The position numbers and the translations under genes are program-made. This document shows positions 33,697 to 38,623 of a stretch of 43,031 bases of DNA, piece by piece. Below the pieces are notes generated by a model. The model saw nothing but the letters and a program-made list of their open reading frames with translations, was not told the DNA's origin and searched no databases. Position 1 is the stretch's first letter, and each line of letters starts with the position of its first letter. Source of the stretch: a virus; the IMG/VR virus record IMGVR_UViG_3300027763_000007, positions 1 to 43,031 of that record; one strand, given 5' to 3'.

Positions 33697-33887
33697 TGGC
33701 CCTCCAGTTCGGCAACAACTTGCGTTCGATGTTCTCTGATGATTAGCTTGTGGGCGCCATTTCGTAAATACTCCATGAGATAGCGAGTGCCTTCTCGCTG
33801 CGCATCAGCTAACTCGTTGCAAGAGCCACCAGCCTGCCACTCGTTTTCAGCATCTTGCAGCTCCCATTCGTAGTGGATGTCAGTCAT
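33693..33887 (-). CDS. Small early protein ending in AELEGQ
   Basis: This 64-residue protein (MTDIHYEWELQDAENEWQAG...LIIREHRTQVVAELEGQ) looks like a compact beta/alpha domain. It begins in an ATGA overlap. The bases for its C-terminal AELEG also form the GGAGG ribosome site of the next gene. Function is unknown. Confidence 0.65.
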   Translation of the reverse strand: MTDIHYEWELQDAENEWQAGGSCNELADAQREGTRYLMEYLRNGAHKLIIREHRTQVVAELEGQ

Positions 33888-34132
33888 TTTCCCTCCAGTT
33901 CGGCGGCGATGGCGAGGAGTTCGGCGCGACATGCGCGACGCTCACCCCAAATACCTTTCAGTATTTCTGGATCGCCTAACTCTGAGTGTGGCAACTCTGG
34001 AGCTGCTTGATCCGCAGCAGCACGAAGGGCGGCGGCAACGCATCGCGGCTTTCCGGGGTGGTTGTACCCACCTGGCCAGTGGTCGAAGACAGCATCCAGC
34101 ACCGCCTGAGCAGCGGGTGATAGGTCAGTCAT
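33884..34132 (-). CDS. Small early protein of MTDLSPAAQAVLDA type
   Basis: This 82-residue protein starts MTDLSPAAQAVLDAVFDHWP, has ALRAAADQAAPELP in the middle and ends RAELLAIAAELEGK. I recall this family from Synechococcus/Cyanobium genomes and their phages, always as short unknown proteins. It overlaps the preceding gene by eight bases, and its end carries the ribosome site of the next gene. Function is unknown. Confidence 0.68.
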   Translation of the reverse strand: MTDLSPAAQAVLDAVFDHWPGGYNHPGKPRCVAAALRAAADQAAPELPHSELGDPEILKGIWGERRACRAELLAIAAELEGK

Positions 34133-34472
34133 CGTCCAGGGCCTCCAGGGCGCGGCGGATGGTGTCTTGCATTTCGCTGTTAAACAGGCGTGGCTCTCCT
34201 GGTTGCAGTAATGCGAGCGCCTGCTCCTTCAAGCTCGGCGGCTTGGGGCGGCGAGCGGCACGGAGTTGGGACGCTTCGGGTGCTGAAATCCAGACGGTCG
34301 TCCACTCACAACACGCCTCCAGCTCCTGGTCGGCGCCCCATTGGGCGGCAGCGGTGGCGATGAAGTCGTAGTAAGAGAGCTGGTTGTCAGGATCGGCAGA
34401 TTCGTGAGCTTGTTTAAACCACTGCCTTATCAACTCAGGCGGTGGTGTGATCGAGTGTTGTTGGTCAGTCAT
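34125..34472 (-). CDS. Small early protein of MTDQxxSITPPPEL type
   Basis: This 115-residue protein begins MTDQQHSITPPPELIRQWFK, then AAAQWGADQELEACCEWTTVWI, and ends in RRPKPPSLKEQALALLQPGEPRL...DTIRRALEALDDD. I recall these blocks from cyanophage and picocyanobacterial small proteins. GAGGAGG stands nine bases before the ATG at 34472, which fixes the start; the first eight bases overlap the upstream ORF. Cys pair ACC lies in a helical part. Function is unknown. Confidence 0.72.
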   Translation of the reverse strand: MTDQQHSITPPPELIRQWFKQAHESADPDNQLSYYDFIATAAAQWGADQELEACCEWTTVWISAPEASQLRAARRPKPPSLKEQALALLQPGEPRLFNSEMQDTIRRALEALDDD

Positions 34473-34629
34473 GCCCAAAATCCTCCTCGTTGGTGATTTG
34501 AATGAACCGATAAAGATTGGGAAGCAGTATCCCAAAGGTAAGCGGTGCTAATCTTGACAAAGGCCAATCCTCGTTGATCCAATCATAGTAGTAGCTTGGA
34601 TACAACCCTTGGTTTGTGGTGCTTGTCAT
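34465..34629 (-). CDS. 54-residue protein after the RlpA-like gene
   Basis: This ORF starts MTSTTNQGLYPSYYYDWINE and ends LYRFIQITNEEDFGHD. It begins one base after the RlpA-like stop and overlaps the next gene by eight bases; its last codons contain the GAGGAGG site of that gene. It has a hydrophobic stretch (LAPLTFGILLPNLY) but hardly a full membrane segment. No family is recognised. Confidence 0.6.
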   Translation of the reverse strand: MTSTTNQGLYPSYYYDWINEDWPLSRLAPLTFGILLPNLYRFIQITNEEDFGHD

Positions 34630-34630
34630 C

Positions 34631-34975
34631 TTAGTAAGAAATCCTCACGCGAGCAATACCATCAGTCGGAACACCAAGCAACACAGCTGCCCGATAACTC
34701 AGATCAAGAGAAGAACACGCACACCTGTCTGTGATACGAACCAAGAGGTTCTTGCCCGTTCTTGGGTTACTAACCCAGACCTTGGTTCCACACCTCAGGT
34801 AAGCATGGGCAGCACTAACCACCGAGTCACGGTAAATCGTTCCACAGGCATCAGGACGACCATTGTACCATTGGTGATACACAGTTGCAGTGATGCTCTC
34901 AGCCTTAGCAGGACTAGGAAGATGAGCAGACAACCACACAATTGTGGCAGTAAGGAATCGTTTGGAAAAAGTCAT
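34631..34975 (-). CDS. Exported RlpA-like / double-psi beta-barrel protein
   Basis: This 114-residue protein has a signal peptide (FLTATIVWLSAHLPSPAKA; likely cut after Ala25) and a double-psi beta-barrel. SAAHAYLRCGTKVWV (His57), GKNLLVRITDR (Asp83) and LDLSYRAAVLLGV match the RlpA/expansin pattern, including the His and Asp needed for glycan cleavage in Pseudomonas RlpA. Four Cys (44, 62, 85, 87) could form disulphides outside the cytoplasm, more like barwin/expansin proteins than bacterial RlpA, where GPF usually follows the Asp-Arg. It probably acts on peptidoglycan in the periplasm. Finding it among early genes rather than with the lysis genes is unusual. Confidence 0.8.
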   Translation of the reverse strand: MTFSKRFLTATIVWLSAHLPSPAKAESITATVYHQWYNGRPDACGTIYRDSVVSAAHAYLRCGTKVWVSNPRTGKNLLVRITDRCACSSLDLSYRAAVLLGVPTDGIARVRISY

Positions 34976-34984
34976 AAGAAACAA

Positions 34985-35230
34985 TCAAAGGGTATTTGGA
35001 AGACGATAACAATACTCAAGATGAGCACAGGTGATCTCGTCTTTCAGTTTGATCACCCGCTTGTCAGCCGTGATGGCTGCTGCCCGGAAGATCTCAACCA
35101 CAGCAAGCCGTTCGGCGGTGCTGAGGGCATCGCTGCCCCCATACTTGATCTTAGCAAGGATCCTGCCAAACATGACCTGGCGAGGGTCACTGTCCTCGTT
35201 GTCGGGACGCTCTGGTGCTTTGGTGGTCAC
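34985..35230 (-). CDS. Small early protein, first gene after the early terminator
   Basis: This 81-residue protein begins with GTG (MTTKAPERPDNEDSDPRQVM) and has a helical body FGRILAKIKYGGSDALSTAERLAVVEIFRAAAITADKRVIKLKDEI. The start is supported by GAGGAGG about ten bases upstream. Its stop is nine bases before the RlpA-like ATG. No family is recognised. Confidence 0.68.
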   Translation of the reverse strand: MTTKAPERPDNEDSDPRQVMFGRILAKIKYGGSDALSTAERLAVVEIFRAAAITADKRVIKLKDEITCAHLEYCYRLPNTL

Positions 35231-35268
35231 AATGGTGGTTCCTCCTCATTGGGGTGGTGGGCCTTGGA

Positions 35269-35277
35269 ATCATAGCA
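35269..35277 (-). promoter_or_regulatory. Possible extended -10 promoter for the second early operon
   Basis: TGCTATGAT on the minus strand is an extended -10 element (TGn plus TATGAT, 5 of 6 to consensus) in the 130-base gap between the early terminator and the gene starting at 35230. No good -35 box is seen at normal distance, which extended -10 promoters tolerate. An inverted repeat AGTAC/GTACT lies about 55 bases upstream (35330-35343). This remains a candidate only. Confidence 0.35.
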
Positions 35278-35359
35278 CAGAAATGGATTAGGGTTCGCTG
35301 GGTCTCATCGGAGGCTTGTGAGGGCTGGCAGTACGTTTGTACTACTGAGAAGTTGGCAC

Positions 35360-35382
35360 AAAAAAAAGCCCCCTAAGGGGCT
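35360..35382 (-). terminator. Rho-independent terminator of the first early operon
   Basis: On the minus strand AGCCCC and GGGGCT form a six-pair stem around a four-base loop, followed by a run of eight T. The hairpin overlaps the stop codon (35381-35383) of the last gene of the operon by two bases. This is the clearest terminator in the window. It separates the first group of early genes from the RlpA-to-polymerase group. Confidence 0.92.
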
Positions 35383-35554
35383 AGTCGTATCTTAGTTTAC
35401 TGTTGTAGTAGTACTTAACACTTACTTTTTTACTTGCCCTAACCTTATCCCTTTCAATCCGTAGCGCGTAGGCTACTGCCAGGTTCAAACACTTTGTTAG
35501 GTTCTGTCCTGATTCTCGCCACCATAGGGTGGCTTGCTGGTTAGTTACCCTCAC
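35381..35554 (-). CDS. 57-residue basic early protein
   Basis: The GTG at 35554 overlaps the stop of the preceding 24-residue ORF (GTGA). It gives VRVTNQQATLWWRESGQNLT...AYALRIERDKVRASKKVSVKYYYNSKLRYD, a basic protein with a Trp pair. A longer frame from a TTG at 35608 exists, but coupling favours the GTG. The gene runs straight into the terminator. No family is recognised. Confidence 0.5.
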   Translation of the reverse strand: MRVTNQQATLWWRESGQNLTKCLNLAVAYALRIERDKVRASKKVSVKYYYNSKLRYD

Positions 35555-35625
35555 CGCATCAGGTGGTTGCGGTATCTGATCAGCCCCACAAGTAGGACTA
35601 GCAGACAAGCATTAAGGGCGATCAT
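35551..35625 (-). CDS. 24-residue membrane peptide
   Basis: The peptide MIALNACLLVLLVGLIRYRN plus HLMR is a single membrane span with a basic tail. Its ATG overlaps the upstream stop (ATGA) and its TGA overlaps the downstream GTG (GTGA). These overlaps and the composition are the only evidence; it is too short for family recognition. Confidence 0.45.
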   Translation of the reverse strand: MIALNACLLVLLVGLIRYRNHLMR

Positions 35626-35786
35626 TGGGACACACTCTGGAGCATGAAGACCAGCTCCTTAAGATTCTGGATGGCAACCTTAGCGCGGATCTTATCGGCT
35701 GGCGCGTCAAGATACCATCCAAAATCTACAAAGTGTTGGAGAGTTTCAATCTCAGAGTTGAGACGCTTGATGGGGTCGGTGATCAT
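35622..35786 (-). CDS. 54-residue early protein
   Basis: The ORF MITDPIKRLNSEIETLQHFV continues DFGWYLDAPADKIRAKVAIQ and ends NLKELVFMLQSVSQ; it is predicted to be two helices. It starts 21 bases after the DUF7178-like gene and ends in an ATGA overlap with the membrane peptide. It has convincing protein-like composition and no competitor frame. No family is recognised. Confidence 0.62.
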   Translation of the reverse strand: MITDPIKRLNSEIETLQHFVDFGWYLDAPADKIRAKVAIQNLKELVFMLQSVSQ

Positions 35787-35807
35787 GGTTCCGTAGGATA
35801 GGGTGGA

Positions 35808-36431
35808 TTAGTTGTAACCTAGCAGGCGCCGATACGTTACCCAGGTAACAGCTTGGACCTGGGTCGGTGTTAGTGTGGTTCCGCAGAGTTCATAGCTACG
35901 CTTAGCTACCAGCTGGTAGGCTCTGGCAATATCAGCGTACAACTTAACACCTATGCTAGGTGTCTGAGTTGTTGGGATACGCTCGCCAATCCAAACAGCG
36001 TAGGCGTGACCATCGACGCAAACAGCATCAGGATCGCCCATAATTGATCTGTAAAATGCAACTACCTTGCGACCGTTCAGGATCTCAGCGATAGTGTCAG
36101 TCTCCAGATCGTCAGCAGTGAGGGCAAGGATAGCAGCCGCCTTAGCCTTGTTAGGATTGAACGTGCACACCTTGACGCCCATAGGGTCGGTGCCCATATG
36201 CCATGCCTTGATCATCGCCTCAGCGTCAACACAGTTACGCGTCCACTTGTTGTTCGGACTGAGGGCAGCGATCACCCCCACAGCTTGCCCTAGTGTCAGT
36301 CCATCGTAGGCGTGAATCAGCCTCACACCTAGTTTGTGGGCACGTTTGTACCAGTCAAGGCCTGACAGGATGTCGGCTTGTGAGGCTAGCTGCAACATGC
36401 CAGAAATGTTGCGGGTCACTGCGCGAGCCAT
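35808..36431 (-). CDS. DUF7178-like early protein
   Basis: This 207-residue protein has the conserved blocks GQAVGVIAALSPNNKWTRNCVDAEAMI, VCTFNPNKAKAAAIL, GRKVVAFYRSIMGDPDAVCVDGHAYAVWIGERI and LTPTQVQAVTWVTYRRL. I recognise these as the DUF7178 family of phages of cyanobacteria and actinobacteria. The helical layout with a VDGHA motif recalls HhH-type DNA glycosylases, but that link is only an impression. GGAG eight bases before the ATG at 36431 fixes the start; a TTG two codons upstream is too close to it. It is the first substantial early gene. Confidence 0.78.
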   Translation of the reverse strand: MARAVTRNISGMLQLASQADILSGLDWYKRAHKLGVRLIHAYDGLTLGQAVGVIAALSPNNKWTRNCVDAEAMIKAWHMGTDPMGVKVCTFNPNKAKAAAILALTADDLETDTIAEILNGRKVVAFYRSIMGDPDAVCVDGHAYAVWIGERIPTTQTPSIGVKLYADIARAYQLVAKRSYELCGTTLTPTQVQAVTWVTYRRLLGYN

Positions 36432-36443
36432 GATCAATTCTCC

Positions 36444-36536
36444 TTAGGATGGGTTGAGTGGATGCCACACTTGGCCACAACTAACTGGCGGTAAATCTCC
36501 TTGATAGGTCTGGACTTCGAACGTTGGGGCTGTCAT
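36444..36536 (-). CDS. Possible 30-residue leader ORF
   Basis: MTAPTFEVQTYQGDLPPVSC continues to HPLNPS and stops in TAAGGAG, where the stop runs into the ribosome site of the DUF7178-like gene. It could be a short translated leader. There is no ribosome site of its own and no family, so this may be chance. Confidence 0.3.
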   Translation of the reverse strand: MTAPTFEVQTYQGDLPPVSCGQVWHPLNPS

Positions 36537-36577
36537 GGGCTTGGTTTGTGATGGTTGGCTTGCTTAGCTTAGGCAGG

Positions 36578-36599
36578 GTTGGGCCCGAGTTGGGCCCGT
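36578..36599. repeat. Tandem 11-bp repeat GTTGGGCCCG(A/T)
   Basis: Two adjacent 11-base units differ only at the last base. Each contains the palindrome GGGCCC, so two symmetric sites lie one helical turn apart. The repeat sits about 150 bases upstream of the DUF7178-like start. Confidence 0.8.
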
Positions 36600-36611
36600 T
36601 TGTTGCAACTC

Positions 36612-36728
36612 TTAACCTTGAGCCAGGCTGAGGGCAGCCAGTACCTGGCAACGGGTCCAATCGTCCATTGCCTCAGTGGCTAGGCGATGCTTGAGCCAGG
36701 CAATGTGGGCGGCGCGGTGTTCGGTCAT
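36612..36728 (-). CDS. Possible 38-residue early ORF
   Basis: MTEHRAAHIAWLKHRLATEA continues MDDWTRCQVLAALSLAQG. The helical, charged composition with MTExxAA start resembles the other small early proteins here, and I have a faint memory of similar short cyanophage proteins. There is no clear ribosome site. Possible but unproven. Confidence 0.4.
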   Translation of the reverse strand: MTEHRAAHIAWLKHRLATEAMDDWTRCQVLAALSLAQG

Positions 36729-36791
36729 TTGTTTGTCGGTGGTTGACTAGCTCATTGTAGTCACAAGGTTGGCAGGGCTGGCAAGGACCTG

Positions 36792-36809
36792 TAACAAAGC
36801 TTAACAAAG
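36792..36809. repeat. Direct repeat TAACAAAG with 10-bp period
   Basis: TAACAAAG occurs at 36792-36799 and again at 36802-36809. The spacing is again about one helical turn. Confidence 0.65.
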
Positions 36810-36834
36810 GGCAAGGGTGAACAGATAAAAAGAG

Positions 36835-36856
36835 CATATGCAGATCATATGCAGAT
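36835..36856. repeat. Exact tandem 11-bp repeat CATATGCAGAT
   Basis: Two exact adjacent copies. On the minus strand they contain TATGAT and lie beside TATTAT, both -10-like, so an operator overlapping an early promoter is conceivable. No matching -35 box at good spacing was found. Confidence 0.85.
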
Positions 36857-36930
36857 AATACCTGCACAACTATCCCACCTAATCCCCACCGATTAACCGG
36901 GGTATGGTGCCTTATGGGTACCGATTGTCC

Positions 36931-36957
36931 GCGTACCTGTTCTCTCAGCAGGTACGC
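36931..36957. other. Hairpin with perfect 9-bp stem
   Basis: GCGTACCTG and CAGGTACGC enclose a nine-base loop. There is no T run on either side. It may be a protein-binding inverted repeat or an RNA structure in the early leader. Confidence 0.6.
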
Positions 36958-36994
36958 AAGGTCCGAGATCGCTTGCTGTGACTGGGTTGGCCAA

Positions 36995-37038
36995 CGGATT
37001 GGACACGGATTGGACAGGACCATGGCGCGGATTGGACA
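36995..37038. repeat. Three copies of 11-mer CGGATTGGACA
   Basis: Copies at 36995-37005 and 37006-37016 are exactly adjacent, and a third exact copy lies at 37028-37038 after eleven other bases, thus two units further on. All three are in phase with an 11-bp period, like iterons or an operator array. Confidence 0.88.
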
Positions 37039-37236
37039 GACACCGGGCGGGCGGGCTTGTTTTTTGGCCAGGGGGTACCCCGATGGGGGGATTGGGCCGC
37101 CGACGCACAGGCGTAACCACCTGAGAAATTTCTGTCATTTTTCACAGGACCCACCAGGATGCCCCTGGAAGCCCTCCTAACCGAAGGGACCCTCCAAGGA
37201 CACCCACCAACCCCCACACAGCCCTTCCAGGCCCTC

Positions 37237-37920
37237 TCAGCCCTCTCTCACGGCCACATAGTCATCCTGCTGCCACTGCAACTGCGGCCACATCGCGTAA
37301 GCAACGGAGGGCAGCTGCTCTTGCATGATGGTCCTGACTTGCTCAGCAATCACCCGATGTTCCTTCTGTGTCCCATTCCCACACCTGAGGTTCACATAGT
37401 GGAGCCAGCTACGGATGGTCCCATTCATGAACAGCTTAGTAGGCGTAGCCAACGGTAACACCTCTCTGGCACACTCCTTAGCCACACCCATGCTGAGTAG
37501 GTCTTGGTAGGTCTTCATGGCAACAGCGATGCTGCTGGCAGTAAGAGCATCACACCGACTCACCACATCATCACCAAGATCATCTGTGCTGTTCTGACGG
37601 TTCTTGGTGTCTTGTCGTCTCATCTCTGGTAGCTCTGGTCTTAGGGTTACCTCGGCATACCGCTGAGAGAACTCCTGAAAGGAGAAGCTACGGTGCCTAA
37701 GGATCTGTGGTGCTATGGCCCTAGTGGTGCTCACCTCCACCACCATGTTAGCCATCTCAAAAGGAGACCAGTGACCATTGGTGATGCAATACCGTAGCAG
37801 CCTAGGTGCTGTGTCGTGGTTCTCCTGGTTCTTAGGATTACTGACTCTGGCACAGTAGGCGATAAGTTCTTCTGCCTTTGGTGTGATGCTGATAAGCTTG
37901 GCTGAGTGTGTCTGAGACAT
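37237..37920 (-). CDS. thyX: Flavin-dependent thymidylate synthase ThyX
   Basis: This 227-residue enzyme makes dTMP from dUMP using FAD and methylene-tetrahydrofolate. The ThyX signature RHRSFSFQEFS (Arg75 to Ser85) followed by QRY is complete, and the C-terminal block AREVLPLATPTKLFMNGTIRSWLHYVNLRCGNGTQKEHR is typical. The ATG at 37920 (MSQTHSAKLISITP) fits the family start; an upstream GTG would add a hydrophobic shadow stretch. It stands alone behind the GIY-YIG gene, away from RNR and MazG. The 82-base leader contains ACCACAG/CTGTGGT arms. Confidence 0.95.
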   Translation of the reverse strand: MSQTHSAKLISITPKAEELIAYCARVSNPKNQENHDTAPRLLRYCITNGHWSPFEMANMVVEVSTTRAIAPQILRHRSFSFQEFSQRYAEVTLRPELPEMRRQDTKNRQNSTDDLGDDVVSRCDALTASSIAVAMKTYQDLLSMGVAKECAREVLPLATPTKLFMNGTIRSWLHYVNLRCGNGTQKEHRVIAEQVRTIMQEQLPSVAYAMWPQLQWQQDDYVAVREG

Positions 37921-38002
37921 CAGTGGGGTGATTGTGGTTGGAGTAAGAAACCACAGGAATACCAACACACAGACGTGATGGCATAGCTGTGGTATCTTTG
38001 GT

Positions 38003-38308
38003 TTACAACTGTGAAAACATTTTCAACGCTTCAGTAAGTAAATAGTCTTGGCGTTTGGTGAAGTTAACTTGACACCAAGCAAAGCCTCTTACAGCAGATA
38101 CACCATACATTTTCATGTATTTTAATGTTAGCTCTCTTTCAAGGTCATCGTCATGAACTTCCAACACAGCAACAGGCTTATGCAACTGAGTCCATTTAGC
38201 ACCACCACTATTAAAATGTTGAAGCAATCGTTTCATTAAATAAGCAGACTTACCAACGTAATACCTATCTTCTTTTAACTTGAGAACATAGGTAGCATAC
38301 TCAGACAT
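38003..38308 (-). CDS. Free-standing GIY-YIG endonuclease
   Basis: This 101-residue protein has the GIY-YIG layout: YATYVLKLKEDRYYVGKS (Tyr-Val-Leu and Tyr-Val-Gly variants at 7-9 and 17-19), KRLLQHFNSGGAKWTQLHKP with Arg27 and His31, and a later Glu (LERELT) as metal ligand. It is only the nuclease domain, with no separate DNA-binding part visible. It lies between terminase and ThyX, behind a non-coding stretch; it could be a homing-type selfish nuclease or a resolvase. The longer in-frame N-terminus does not look like protein. Confidence 0.85.
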   Translation of the reverse strand: MSEYATYVLKLKEDRYYVGKSAYLMKRLLQHFNSGGAKWTQLHKPVAVLEVHDDDLERELTLKYMKMYGVSAVRGFAWCQVNFTKRQDYLLTEALKMFSQL

Positions 38309-38395
38309 AGCGGTAATAGTAGTAATAGTAGTAAAGAAAAGCTGGGCAGTAGTTATCCACCAAGGCCTTGCCTTACAGCTGTAGCGTGTCATGAT

Positions 38396-38417
38396 ACGTT
38401 TTAGACACGTTTTAGAC
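38396..38417. repeat. Exact tandem 11-bp repeat ACGTTTTAGAC
   Basis: Two exact adjacent copies, just upstream (in minus direction) of the GIY-YIG reading frame. The minus strand continues into TATCAT, a weak -10-like hexamer. Confidence 0.85.
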
Positions 38418-38479
38418 TGCGATTTATTCTGTGTTTTATTTCTTTTTATTACTAGTAGTAATCACACCCTTATCGTTAT

Positions 38480-38529
38480 CTTCAGTCTTTATTGTCTGTG
38501 GCTTCGCTGCTAACAATAACTAACTGAAG
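38480..38529. ncRNA. Long imperfect stem-loop
   Basis: Seven outer pairs (CTTCAGT with ACTGAAG) and six inner pairs (TATTGT with ACAATA) are separated by a 3/4-base internal loop and close a 17-base loop. It has no T tail. It could be a structured RNA or DNA element; no known family is recognised. Confidence 0.4.
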
Positions 38530-38601
38530 ACACGTTAAGGTTGGTGTTCTCTTCCTTTTGGTTGTGTGTTTCCCATCCCCCCTCCGTAGGTTCCCCCCTT
38601 C

Positions 38602-38622
38602 CCGTAAGATAGTAGACCCCCC
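38602..38622 (-). repeat. 21-bp direct repeat, copy just after terminase stop
   Basis: Identical to 32039-32059 inside the RNA polymerase gene and in the same orientation. It lies one base downstream of the terminase TAG (38624-38626) in the minus direction. It could be a phage promoter at the right end (T7 has one there), a recombination scar or a nuclease target. Confidence 0.9.
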
Positions 38623-38623
38623 G

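Larger units (their letters stand above)
36438..37236. other. Gene-poor region: candidate left end, early promoters or origin
   Basis: About 800 bases between ThyX and the first early gene hold no convincing gene apart from two tiny ORFs. The region contains an 11-bp tandem repeat at 36578-36599, a 10-bp-period repeat at 36792-36809, an exact 11-bp tandem repeat at 36835-36856, a 9-bp stem hairpin at 36931-36957 and three copies of an 11-mer at 36995-37038. From about 37040 to 37236 the plus strand is markedly G- then C-rich. Early host-type promoters firing toward lower coordinates are expected here; no strong -35/-10 pair was found. Confidence 0.6.
38309..38601. other. Structured non-coding stretch after the large terminase gene
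   Basis: About 290 bases with no credible ORF. It holds an exact tandem 11-mer ACGTTTTAGAC (38396-38417), a 15-base inverted repeat ATTACTA-G-TAGTAAT (38448-38462), and a long imperfect stem-loop at 38480-38529 (CTTCAGT and TATTGT pairing with ACAATA and ACTGAAG). C-rich runs lie near 38576-38600. It occupies the place where T7 has its right end with a promoter and terminal repeat. A genome end, promoter or non-coding RNA is plausible. Confidence 0.55.

Noticed and set aside
36893-37217. Several overlapping frames of 80-90 residues on both strands
   Set aside because: Open only because the stretch is GC-rich; composition (many Arg, Pro, Ser, Cys) is not protein-like and there are no ribosome sites.
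38353-38361. DnaA-box-like TTATCCACC
   Set aside because: It is a single near match with one mismatch and no cluster; T7-like replication does not use DnaA.
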